From assembly GCA_016201825.1 (NCBI GenBank), contig JACQCD010000127.1, positions 1 to 35,857 of the forward strand: a stretch of DNA of 35,857 nt, given 5' to 3'. The notes beneath the pieces were generated by a model. The model saw only the letters and a list, made by a program, of their open reading frames with translations, ran no database searches and had not been told where the DNA came from. Of this stretch, positions 15,480-23,170 are shown piece after piece. A program made the position numbers and the translations under genes. The DNA is from Nitrospirota bacterium. GTDB lineage: Bacteria; Nitrospirota; Nitrospiria; 2-01-FULL-66-17. Each line of letters opens with the position of its first letter. The first letter of the stretch is position 1.

Positions 15480-17213
15480 TCAGTATGGAGTGCCCAACGA
15501 GACGAGGAGTCCATAGGATCCCATGACCCCGGCTGCAGGGTCTTTCCGGGACGCGACGACCTTTGCGAAGTAGGTCCCGGGCTGGGCGTCGAATGCGACG
15601 GTAGAGGCGAATCGCTCGCCGTTATTGGGACCCGCCATGTACGCCTGTGGAACGGGGATGAACCGGTTACACCGCTGCGGTTCGTAGGGGTGGGGAGCCA
15701 CGGCATCGTCGTTCTCCGCGCGTGTGCCATCTCCTCGTACCACGATCGCGCCGCTCGCGTCCACGATTTGGAGGGCCGTGTCGGCGCCGTTGCTGAGGTT
15801 AAACGTGTCGACCGTCACGGGCCGAGGCACGTCCACCGTAAACCGCATGTAATCGACGTCACCCACCGGGTACAGCGTGTGACACGTCCACTCTCCATTC
15901 GTCGTCAGCGGCGCCGTGTCCGTCGTATCGTCCCCGTCTTCGTACTTATCGGGAAACCACTGAATCCGTCGTAATTCAGCCGTCTTGGCCAAATTCGTCA
16001 GACCGAACAGATCCCCAAAATAGGTCGCAAAGGTGTCCAGCGTGACGGTCGGCGGAGGGACCGTCCTGATCCGGGTCATCACCTCCCACACGCGCTTGAG
16101 ACCGTCGGACGACACATCGCCGGGTTCGTTCGAGCCGTCGAACAGATCCCACAGCACCGAGGAGACCGCGACCTCGCTGGTGGAGTACGTGCCGTAGTCC
16201 TCAAGCGGGGTGCCGATCCGGGTGAGCACATCGGCATGGGGGCCCTCGATGTCATACGAGTAGCTCAGCCCTCGATTCGGACTGCCGGGATCCCCCCCGT
16301 ACGTGTTGACCAGGACCGGACTGCGCCGGACCGCCGCCGAGAAGAAACTCGCCCACCCCTCGGACCACGCCAACCGCATATCTTCGGTGTTGTCGTTCAA
16401 ATAGTGCGTCCCCCCGGGCGACACATCCACGGAGAAGCTGTAGGCCATGAAATGACCGAACTCGTGGAGGATGACGTCGTCGTCAAACTCATCGTGGTCA
16501 CCGGCGTCCGGGCCGCCCCCGTCCCCGCCCGAGAGGTTGATATAGGGGGTGCCGGTCTGCTCATCAGCGCCGAAATACGTCCCGAACGTCCCGGATCCGA
16601 AGACCGTCCCCGGCACCCACACGCCGAAGAGCGTGTCGGGCGGTGCTTTGCCGGTCAACTCGACGGCCTTTTCAGCCCCGATGGTCAGCACGTCCATGAT
16701 GTTGAAGGCGCCTGAAAACGCAAAATCGACGCCGCCCGTGAGGGTCACGAAGAGGGGGAGCGGGATATCCCGCTTATAATTTCCAGGCTGGGAGGCGTCG
16801 AGCGCCCCCCCCGGACGGCTATACAGGTCTCCGCTGTCGCTCGTCACGGCGATCTTGAATTTCGCGGGATCGGTGAGCGAGGCGATGCGCGGATAGACGG
16901 AGGGGAAGCTGTCGGTTCGGGGCACGTCGATGCAGTACGAACCGTTTTTGTCGGTGTAGGTACTCGCGACCACGCTGCCGTCGACTTCGCGAACGATTTC
17001 CACGCGGCCATACCGAACCGGTTTGGTGATCCGCTCGCCCGTCAAACCTTGGGGGGTATAGAGCCGCTTGACGAATGTCACCTTGCCCCCAACGATGACG
17101 CCGGCCCCCTGGCAGATCAGATCGCCGGTCGGCGTTCCGCTGGCGGATCCGCACCCCATCAGGGCGACGAGACCGAGCACGAGCGCCCAGCGGGCCACTC
17201 CGTCAGGGAGCAT
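15480..17213 (-). CDS. Predicted zinc metalloprotease lipoprotein with C-terminal PPC-like domain
   Basis: A 577-residue envelope or exported protein. The signal peptide ends in a lipobox, VALMGCGS, with the lipidated Cys near residue 21. A carboxypeptidase-regulatory-like beta domain follows (about 35-125, with VVASTYTDKNGSYCIDVP). The protease core has VILHEFGHFMAYS (HExxH, H250, E251, H254) and downstream AWSEGWASFF, whose Glu (about 285) is a likely third zinc ligand as in gluzincins. The C-terminal 120 residues (GDVDYMRFTVDVPRPVTVDTF) resemble the PPC domain of secreted peptidases. I chose ATG 17213; a GTG at 17237 is possible. It follows gspK and a secreted protein in the same direction, so it may be a type II secretion substrate; this is inferred. 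Confidence 0.8.
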   Translation of the reverse strand: MLPDGVARWALVLGLVALMGCGSASGTPTGDLICQGAGVIVGGKVTFVKRLYTPQGLTGERITKPVRYGRVEIVREVDGSVVASTYTDKNGSYCIDVPRTDSFPSVYPRIASLTDPAKFKIAVTSDSGDLYSRPGGALDASQPGNYKRDIPLPLFVTLTGGVDFAFSGAFNIMDVLTIGAEKAVELTGKAPPDTLFGVWVPGTVFGSGTFGTYFGADEQTGTPYINLSGGDGGGPDAGDHDEFDDDVILHEFGHFMAYSFSVDVSPGGTHYLNDNTEDMRLAWSEGWASFFSAAVRRSPVLVNTYGGDPGSPNRGLSYSYDIEGPHADVLTRIGTPLEDYGTYSTSEVAVSSVLWDLFDGSNEPGDVSSDGLKRVWEVMTRIRTVPPPTVTLDTFATYFGDLFGLTNLAKTAELRRIQWFPDKYEDGDDTTDTAPLTTNGEWTCHTLYPVGDVDYMRFTVDVPRPVTVDTFNLSNGADTALQIVDASGAIVVRGDGTRAENDDAVAPHPYEPQRCNRFIPVPQAYMAGPNNGERFASTVAFDAQPGTYFAKVVASRKDPAAGVMGSYGLLVSLGTPY

Positions 17214-17745
17214 CGCGATATTCGATGACTGATTCACCCGTCTTGGTCTTCTTAGGCGGGGGAAGGGGCAGCGTCGGTTTTGATCGGTTGCCCAGTGGAA
17301 GGGCGAGCGATCGGGCGGCGCCCAGCGTCGTGCCGTCCGGGAACCCCAGGACGGCGGCGCCCTGGATCACACGGGGCTCGGCCACCCGCGGTCGGATCGT
17401 GACCGTCAGTGCGCGGCGTTCACCCGAGCGGGCCGGCCCCTCCCAACGCGTCTCGCCCGCGATCAGATCGACCCCGTCGGGAAGCGTGATCGACAGGGAA
17501 AGACGCTCGGTGTCGACCAGCGGCCGGGCCTTGAGGGTCACCGTGACGTCGGTCTCCACCGCCACCGTTCCGCCGAACTCGAGCGAAACTTCGACCGGGG
17601 CCGACGGCATCGTGGCCCCCGCCGGTCCGACGCACGCAAGGAACACGAACCATCCGAGGACGACCGAGGTGGCAATCCACCGCGGTCGGATCAGGGACAC
17701 ACCACACGCATTGGCGCACCACGGACTCAAGGTGTTCACATCCAT
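17203..17745 (-). CDS. Secreted protein of unknown function
   Basis: A 180-residue protein with a hydrophobic signal segment (about 23-44, ending GPAGA), then a beta-rich domain (VEVSLEFGGTVAVETDVTVTL and LSLSITLPDGVDLIAGE) of immunoglobulin-like or CARDB-like appearance. A Pro/Lys-rich tail ends SVIEYRDAP. I recognise no named family. ATG 17745 has GGAAGGG 8 bases upstream. Its end overlaps the start of the metalloprotease gene, which suggests coupled expression and perhaps a joint role. It lies 47 bp after gspK. Confidence 0.7.
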   Translation of the reverse strand: MDVNTLSPWCANACGVSLIRPRWIATSVVLGWFVFLACVGPAGATMPSAPVEVSLEFGGTVAVETDVTVTLKARPLVDTERLSLSITLPDGVDLIAGETRWEGPARSGERRALTVTIRPRVAEPRVIQGAAVLGFPDGTTLGAARSLALPLGNRSKPTLPLPPPKKTKTGESVIEYRDAP

Positions 17746-17792
17746 CTAGACCCTTCCTTCTTGGCGTTTATTCGCGGTCGCCCAATGAGCAA

Positions 17793-18842
17793 CTAGTCGG
17801 CGAGACGCCAGTAACGCAGAGTGGGTTCGCCCGAACGATCCACCACGGCCAGGACGGCCTTCTTGACGCCGTTGGCGGCGCCCTCGGCGTAGACCGAAAA
17901 GTGTTGGCTTCGCACATCGAGCTGCGACTGCAATTGACTCACGACGGCCGAGGACATGCCGGACACTTGGTTGAGCTGGGTTAGGATCGAGAACGGCCGG
18001 GCGTCGACGAGCTTATCGACCTGCGCCTCATCGAGCGGGAACGTGACCTGAGCCTGATTCGGTTCCTTGATCGGGAGCGTCCGTAGGACCAGCGGGTCGG
18101 CGGTATTAACGTTGATTTTATTCTCTCCGCCGAATTTGTTCCCATACACCGTGAGGTACGGACTGATCGCGCGATAGACCTCATCGGTGATGCCCTTGAC
18201 CAAATGAAGTTCCGCGAGCGTCTCGAACTGACCGTTGCGGCAATGGTACGGCCGGTCCAGACGTTGGTAATACACCGTCTCGGCCCCGCCCGGCTCTTCG
18301 ACATCATCCCGGTCCAGCCAATCGACGATCGCGTCAACCGGCGCGGGATCGAGGCCTTTGAGTTGAAACAGCTTCTTGAGCTGCTCGATCGCCAGGGGCA
18401 AGTGGATGGTGCCATCTGGGTTCACCAGCGCGTTGACGTTGATCTTGCCGCCCTCATCCTGGATCGCCACGGCGACGGTGCCGTCTCCCAGGGGATAGGG
18501 CGGAAACGGCGTCGCCCACAATTCGGTCAACGAATCGATCTGGGTCCGGTTCTTATCATCCTTCAGCACGGCCTGCGCGGCGGCGATGCCCGACGTCGCG
18601 AGGTAAAAGGCCTTCAGCCCATCCCGAAAATTGCCCGCGGCCTTCAGCGTGGTGCGGGTCGACTGGTCGAATTCGAGGACGGCCGTGACCAGCAACACGA
18701 CGACCAGCAGCGTGAGCACGAGTGCCATGCCCCGTTCGCCCTTTCCCTCCCCCCTTGCGGGCGCGAGGCAACGATCCAGCGTCACGCTAGAGGAGGGCAG
18801 GGTGGGGGGCAAGCGCGCCCGCCGGTCAGGGGATTTTTTCAT
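17793..18842 (-). CDS. gspK: Type II secretion minor pseudopilin GspK
   Basis: Large minor pseudopilin thought to cap the secretion pseudopilus with GspI and GspJ. The 349-residue precursor has the cleavage region GERG-MALVLTLLVVVLLVTAVLEF; as in other GspK proteins the usual Glu at +5 is absent. The globular part contains GGKINVNALVNPDG, IVDWLDRDD and the helix-hairpin-helix-like block KINVNTADPLVLRTL. The pre-cleavage leader is about 38 residues, far longer than usual, and includes a Gly/Arg/Glu-rich segment that looks like translated repeat DNA. ATG 18842 overlaps gspM by 17 bp. It is the last gsp gene of the operon. Confidence 0.93.
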   Translation of the reverse strand: MKKSPDRRARLPPTLPSSSVTLDRCLAPARGEGKGERGMALVLTLLVVVLLVTAVLEFDQSTRTTLKAAGNFRDGLKAFYLATSGIAAAQAVLKDDKNRTQIDSLTELWATPFPPYPLGDGTVAVAIQDEGGKINVNALVNPDGTIHLPLAIEQLKKLFQLKGLDPAPVDAIVDWLDRDDVEEPGGAETVYYQRLDRPYHCRNGQFETLAELHLVKGITDEVYRAISPYLTVYGNKFGGENKINVNTADPLVLRTLPIKEPNQAQVTFPLDEAQVDKLVDARPFSILTQLNQVSGMSSAVVSQLQSQLDVRSQHFSVYAEGAANGVKKAVLAVVDRSGEPTLRYWRLAD

Positions 18843-19374
18843 ACGTGGCGACCACGAACGACCCGTCGAGCAGTTTCGGATCCGCGTACCGCGTCTTCAG
18901 ACGCACGGACTTCACGCGAATCCGCTGGGGCGCGTGGTCGAGCGCGGTGAGATACGCGACGACTTGGGGAAGCGTGACGCTCTCCATCTTGAGTTCCGCG
19001 CTCACCTCGTGGTAGGGCGGCAACGCCTGGGTGGGCTGGGGGCGGATCGAGACCAGACGATTGCGCACTTGCTGGCCCGACGCGGTCTCTTCAAGAAACG
19101 AGAGCAACGAAAACGTGCCCGGCGAGGCGATCGCGCGGTTCGACCCCGTCACTCGACCCTCCGCCTCGCGGTACTCCCCGACCAAGCGCGTCACGCGTTC
19201 CAGATCCGCCTGGCGCTGGACGATCAGCCGGTCGAGCCGCGCGCTCCGCGCCAAGAGAGGGTCGATCACCAGGCCATAGCCGAGCATGATCGCCACCGCA
19301 GCGGCGCCCAGGCCAAGCACCAGGCGCTCGCGGTCGTTACGCTCCCGCCACAGCGCGACAAGGCGTTCCCGCAT
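18826..19374 (-). CDS. gspM: Type II secretion inner-membrane protein GspM
   Basis: Bitopic partner of GspL in the inner-membrane platform. The 182 residues show a short basic cytoplasmic N-terminus (MRERLVALWRERNDRERLV), one helix (about 20-38), a coiled coil (LDRLIVQRQADLERVTRLV) and a small periplasmic ferredoxin-like domain ending VRLKTRYADPKLLDGSFVV. ATG 19374 has GGGAGG at 7 bases and was preferred to an ATG five codons earlier that falls inside that RBS. Assignment rests on topology and on position after gspL, since GspM sequences vary widely. Confidence 0.87.
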   Translation of the reverse strand: MRERLVALWRERNDRERLVLGLGAAAVAIMLGYGLVIDPLLARSARLDRLIVQRQADLERVTRLVGEYREAEGRVTGSNRAIASPGTFSLLSFLEETASGQQVRNRLVSIRPQPTQALPPYHEVSAELKMESVTLPQVVAYLTALDHAPQRIRVKSVRLKTRYADPKLLDGSFVVATYEKIP

Positions 19375-19459
19375 CAGACGCCCTCCCATCCCCGCAAAGC
19401 GGGAGGCGCAACGCAGGCGCGAAGTCCCGCGCCGAGGCTGCGAGAAGCTCTTGACACGA
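19375..19459 (-). repeat. gspL-gspM gap with two hairpins and the gspM RBS
   Basis: In an operon whose genes otherwise abut, this 85-base gap holds two inverted repeats: GGCGCG/CGCGCC at 19416-19433 and CCCGC/GCGGG at 19391-19403. On the minus strand it ends GGATGGGAGG, the same string as the rplS RBS, and also has GCCTGCG in a similar position. It may be a third, diverged member of the leader family seen at groEL and rplS. Confidence 0.45.
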
Positions 19460-20899
19460 TCACACCCCCTCCGCCAACGTGATGGTCATCAGAAACCTGA
19501 TCTTGGACTGGTCCGCCGTCGTCTTGGCGTCGCTCACGGCGAGGTGACGCACTGCGGGAGACTTGGCCAGGGCGCTTTCGATCCGGTTCACCCAGTCGAA
19601 CGACGTGGTCTCGGCCTCGATTCGCACCTTGTCCTGTTCGATCACAAGTTCCGACACCGCGATCCCGCTTTCCTTGGGAATCGAATCCGTCAGGGCGAGC
19701 AGGACATCCAGGACGCGGACCTCCCCTCCAAGAAAGGCCCGCTGTTTGGTCAGGGTCTCGATGGCCGCCTGGAGTTGATCGGTTTCGCTGACCACGGTGG
19801 TGACCTGCGGAAGCGCCGCGTGAAACGCCGCGCGCACCCGGTCCGACAGCTCACGATACCGGTGCTCCTTCATCGTCGCCCGCACACCCAGGTCAACGCC
19901 ACCCACCGTGAGCACCACCGCCGCCATGATGCTCGCCGTCAGCACCCGCTTCCGCCGCCCCGCCCGCTCACGACCGTAGGCAAACTCGCCGCGACGGAAA
20001 TCGATCACGCCCTCGTGCCCCAAGCCGGCCACCGCGAGACCCGCGGCGACGGCGAACGGCCCCAGCGGTCGCGGCCCGTCAACCAGCGGCTGCGAGGGCC
20101 ACTCGATCCGCTTGAGCCCCAGACGCTCGGCCAGGAAGGCGCCGACTTCAGGGGCATCCACCCATCGGCCGCTCAGCGCCATCGCCTCGACCGCGCGCCC
20201 CGCCTCGACCGCGTCGGCCTGCGCTGTGCGCCGTAACTCATCGAGGGGCTGATGCCACGCGGACTCCACGTCCAGCGGCGCGCCCGCCGCGAGACGCTGC
20301 GCGCGCGCGCCATCCCAGACAATGCCGCGCATGGCCCGCACCCGTCGACCTTCAAGCAGAGCGACCGACAGCGAGCGGTCGTCGACGTGGACCAGCGCCA
20401 GATCCGCCAGCGACGGCAACCAGATTTCGGCTGCGACCGCCAACGCGACGGCGTCCACGGTCACCACGCGGGGATCGATCCCCGCCTTCCCCGCCTCGTC
20501 CAGTAGGGCTTTGACGGTCGCTTTGGGCGCGGCGACCGCGAGGACGCGCGATCGACCGGATGCCTGGGCGATGATCGATCCATCGATCACCACCTCGTCG
20601 AGTTCGAACGGGAGTTGGCCTTCGAGTTCGGAGGGGAGGGCGGCGTCCAGCTTGGCCCGCTGCGTGAACGGCAGGGTCACCAGCCGCGTGGACACCGCGT
20701 GAACCGGCAGGCCGATCGTGATCGGCTCGGTTTTGAGGTTCGCGTCCCGCTTGAGCGCGCGAAGCGTCTCACTCAACCCCTCGGGGCCGTCCGCGATCGA
20801 TCGGGTCAGGACCCGTTCGACCCTCGCGCCCTTGAACCCCCGGTTGACGACCGCGAGCGTCACCACCCGCGCGCCGATATCGATTCCCGCGCCGCGCAT
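19460..20899 (-). CDS. gspL: Type II secretion inner-membrane protein GspL (PilM/PilN-like)
   Basis: Links the cytoplasmic ATPase GspE to the inner-membrane platform. The 479 residues comprise an actin-like cytoplasmic domain (about 1-285, starting GAGIDIGARVVTLAVV, with LVTLPFTQRAKLDAALPSEL and ALVHVDDRSLSVALL), one membrane helix (about 322-340, TASIMAAVVLTVGGVDLGV) and a PilN-like periplasmic domain preceded by a coiled coil. This single-chain PilM-PilN arrangement is normal for GspL. ATG 20899 lies 3 bases after the gspN stop. Confidence 0.9.
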   Translation of the reverse strand: MRGAGIDIGARVVTLAVVNRGFKGARVERVLTRSIADGPEGLSETLRALKRDANLKTEPITIGLPVHAVSTRLVTLPFTQRAKLDAALPSELEGQLPFELDEVVIDGSIIAQASGRSRVLAVAAPKATVKALLDEAGKAGIDPRVVTVDAVALAVAAEIWLPSLADLALVHVDDRSLSVALLEGRRVRAMRGIVWDGARAQRLAAGAPLDVESAWHQPLDELRRTAQADAVEAGRAVEAMALSGRWVDAPEVGAFLAERLGLKRIEWPSQPLVDGPRPLGPFAVAAGLAVAGLGHEGVIDFRRGEFAYGRERAGRRKRVLTASIMAAVVLTVGGVDLGVRATMKEHRYRELSDRVRAAFHAALPQVTTVVSETDQLQAAIETLTKQRAFLGGEVRVLDVLLALTDSIPKESGIAVSELVIEQDKVRIEAETTSFDWVNRIESALAKSPAVRHLAVSDAKTTADQSKIRFLMTITLAEGV

Positions 20900-20902
20900 G
20901 GG

Positions 20903-21799
20903 CTACGAAAGAGGCGTCCCGTTGAGCGTCACGGCCGGCTTCGCAAGCCGGCCTTTGATCTGGACGGTGATCGGACCGCCCGTCGTGCCCGCCAGCGCCA
21001 GCAACGGCATCCGCGACGCCGCGCCCTGCGCGGGCGCCAGCGTGAGCGTCACGTTGATGAGGCTTTCGGTCCAGGGGCTCCGCACGAGCACCGTGCCATC
21101 GCCCGAAGCGGTGCCCAGCGCCCCGCGCGCCATTAGTCGCTGGAGCGTCACCGTTCCCCCCTTCAGCGCCACCTGCGCCGTCATCGTGTCGAACTCAATC
21201 CCATTCACGGGGAACCCCGCCACCGTCAGCCCGTTGACCCGCAACCCCGCCACCTCGGCCGATCCCGTCCCCTCGCCCATCCACCAGGCGCCGTTCGTCC
21301 AACGACCACTCACCTCAAAACCCACGGTGCCCCGCCACTCGCCGGCGGGCAGCCTCGGCAGACGAGCCAGATCAAACCCTTGCCCGAACTGATCGAGCGC
21401 GGACCGGACACCGTCCGGCTCTCGCCGCGCCACCCAGCTTCCGCGCACGCGCCCTCCATAGGCCTCCCACGCCAGATCGGCATCCACGGTTCGCCGCACA
21501 AGCGGCAGCAGCGCGACCCGCACGCGGAGCGCGTCGACCAGCAGCGCGCGATCGTCCCCGCTCGGGGGCTCGATCCGGACGCCTCGCCACCGCAGGCCCA
21601 GCGGAAGCACGAAGCGACCGTCGTCCACCGTGATCCGGGAGTGCGTCTGCCGCGCAAGCGCCTCCACCATCGCGACCTGCAACCGGTCGTACGGAAACGA
21701 CACGACCAGAAACACCGCCAACACCGCAACGGCATACAGCGCATAGCCGACGAGCGAGCGCCAAGCAATCCGCGCGAGACCCTCCCGTGTCGGACTCAC
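20903..21799 (-). CDS. gspN: Type II secretion protein GspN
   Basis: Inner-membrane protein with a periplasmic AsmA/LptC-like beta domain, found in some type II systems. It has one N-terminal helix (GYALYAVAVLAVFLVVSF) followed by ARQTHSRITVDDGRFVLPLGLRWRGVRIEPP and a repetitive beta-strand region ending in a GspN-type LNGTPLS. The start is uncertain: GTG 21799 gives MSPTREGLARIAWRSLVGYA directly before the helix. A TTG at 21898 would add 33 residues (including PLPSGEVAWRGVGG) that overlap gspJ and look like translated repeat DNA. It sits between gspJ and gspL instead of after gspM. Confidence 0.83.
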   Translation of the reverse strand: MSPTREGLARIAWRSLVGYALYAVAVLAVFLVVSFPYDRLQVAMVEALARQTHSRITVDDGRFVLPLGLRWRGVRIEPPSGDDRALLVDALRVRVALLPLVRRTVDADLAWEAYGGRVRGSWVARREPDGVRSALDQFGQGFDLARLPRLPAGEWRGTVGFEVSGRWTNGAWWMGEGTGSAEVAGLRVNGLTVAGFPVNGIEFDTMTAQVALKGGTVTLQRLMARGALGTASGDGTVLVRSPWTESLINVTLTLAPAQGAASRMPLLALAGTTGGPITVQIKGRLAKPAVTLNGTPLS

Positions 21800-21827
21800 G
21801 GCGCCGCCCACCCCTCGCCACGCCACC

Positions 21828-22601
21828 TCACCGGACGGCAAGGGGTAACGACACCACGGTCCGCAGACGTTCCGGGGGCGCGGTCCCGATTCCCGCAAGT
21901 CCCACCGTCACTTCGACCGCCTGGGGAAGTCGGCGGCGCTGCGCGGCATCCCAGGCATCCACCCACTCGGCGTCTGCGCGATACCGGAGCTTGAACTCGG
22001 TCACCCCTTCCGCCACCTCGTCGCTGGCCACCGCCCACGACGCGTCGGTCAGCAGATTTGACCGTTCTTCCCGCACCAGCCGGCCGGCGCCGGCTTCCGC
22101 ATCGACCTCCACCCGATATGCGACCTCCGAGACGTCTGACTCGGGACGCCCTTCCACATACCGGCGATGGGCGAAGGTCGTCCAGACCAGTTTGTCCATG
22201 CGAGTGTCCGGCTCCAACGCCGGACCGGTCGTGCCCTCAAACCGTCCGCTTCCGCCGGATGATTCGGGAAACCAATACGCCGCCGACAACTCGTCGACCA
22301 ATCGCTCGGTGATGAGCTGGACCTGACGGACCCGCTCGGTCGCGTCCGCCGTTTCGCGGGTGACGTCCAGACTGCGGGCAAACGCGCCATACACCAGCGT
22401 CACGACCACCGCCAACAGCGCGATCGCTACCACAACCTCGATCAACGTAAACCCGCACTGCGCCGACGGCGCAGGTGACAATCGTTCCCCTCCTCTCGGA
22501 TCGCGAAGCAACCCGCACTGCGCCAAGGGCGCAGAATGTAATCGCCCCCATCCTCGCGGGTCGCGAAGCAACCCGCACTGCGCCCGGTCGTGCGGTTTCA
22601 C
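21828..22601 (-). CDS. gspJ: Type II secretion minor pseudopilin GspJ with repeat-expanded leader
   Basis: Minor pseudopilin of the tip complex. The mature protein starts FTLIEVVVAIALLAVVVTLVYGAF, with Glu at +5, then a globular domain with RVRQVQLITERLVDELSAAYW and EGVTEFKLRYRADAEW. The GTG at 22601 overlaps the gspI stop (GTGA) with GGAAG upstream, which gives a leader of 50 residues. That leader is MKPHDRAQCG plus two 20-residue repeats (LLRDPRG..., each ending AQCG). Without the repeats it would be a normal 10-residue leader. An in-frame TTG at the tenth codon before Phe +1, with AGGAGG 7 bases upstream, is an alternative start inside the last repeat. Confidence 0.9.
   Translation of the reverse strand: MKPHDRAQCGLLRDPRGWGRLHSAPLAQCGLLRDPRGGERLSPAPSAQCGFTLIEVVVAIALLAVVVTLVYGAFARSLDVTRETADATERVRQVQLITERLVDELSAAYWFPESSGGSGRFEGTTGPALEPDTRMDKLVWTTFAHRRYVEGRPESDVSEVAYRVEVDAEAGAGRLVREERSNLLTDASWAVASDEVAEGVTEFKLRYRADAEWVDAWDAAQRRRLPQAVEVTVGLAGIGTAPPERLRTVVSLPLAVR
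22450..22569 (-). repeat. Two tandem 60-bp hairpin repeats in the gspJ leader
   Basis: Units 22450-22509 and 22510-22569 abut exactly, and a partial third match continues to about 22584 over the original leader. Each has the hairpin CTGCGCC-N3-GGCGCAG and ends GCGGGTT on the minus strand. The unit next to the mature sequence contains AGGAGGGG, AACGA and TTG; the distal unit has TTA at the TTG position. The length keeps the reading frame. Confidence 0.92.
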
Positions 22602-23170
22602 GACGCGCTTCCGCTCCGCATCCTCTGGAACACGTAGCTCACCAGGTCCACGCGTTCCTCGCGCGGTGATTCGTTCCACAGGACCGTCACGCGCACCTCG
22701 TGGACGAAATCAAACGGCGTGACGTTGACGTCCTGTCGCCACCGAAACCGCGCGTGCTCTTCATCGAAGGCGCCTTCGGTGGTTCCGACGTCGGGAAACC
22801 CCGCCACCGTCGTATCCGCCATCCGCTGCTGGGCCAGCGCGGTCGCTATGATGAGAGAACGACCGTATTCGTGCAAGACCACGTCTCGATTGCGAAGCCC
22901 CAATAGGGCGACGAACGCGATGGCAATGATCGCCAACGCGACCATAATCTCGATCAACGTAAATCCGCCCTGCGCCAAGGGCGCAGGTGACAATCGTTCC
23001 TCTCCCCTCGGATCGCGAAGCAACCCGCACTGCGCCAAGGGCGCAGATTGTAGATCTCTCCTTCCGCTCGGGTGGCGAAGCAATCCGCCCTGCGCCAAGG
23101 GTGCAGCCTGTCGATCTCTCCATCCTCTCGGTTGGCGCACCACGCCGAGACGATCCCGAAACCACCTCAT
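22598..23170 (-). CDS. gspI: Type II secretion minor pseudopilin GspI with repeat-expanded leader
   Basis: Minor pseudopilin of the tip complex. Mature part: FTLIEIMVALAIIAIAFVALLGLRN with Glu +5, then LIIATALAQQRMADT, the conserved GspI stretch, and a short globular domain. ATG 23170 overlaps the gspH stop by 4 bp. The leader is 69 residues: MRWFRDRLG plus three exact 20-residue repeats ending AQGG, AQCG and AQGG. Removing the three leaves MRWFRDRLG directly before FTLIE, a typical 9-residue prepilin leader with Gly -1. The in-frame TTG in the nearest unit, preceded by GGGGAGAGG, could also start translation. Confidence 0.93.
   Translation of the reverse strand: MRWFRDRLGVVRQPRGWRDRQAAPLAQGGLLRHPSGRRDLQSAPLAQCGLLRDPRGEERLSPAPLAQGGFTLIEIMVALAIIAIAFVALLGLRNRDVVLHEYGRSLIIATALAQQRMADTTVAGFPDVGTTEGAFDEEHARFRWRQDVNVTPFDFVHEVRVTVLWNESPREERVDLVSYVFQRMRSGSAS
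22962..23141 (-). repeat. Three tandem 60-bp hairpin repeats in the gspI leader
   Basis: Units 22962-23021, 23022-23081 and 23082-23141, each exactly 60 bases. The hairpin CTGCGCC-AAG-GGCGCAG is intact in the first two and has one G-U pair in the third. By hand count the first unit matches the first gspH unit at 57 of 60 bases but its own neighbour at only about 43 of 60. Confidence 0.93.
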
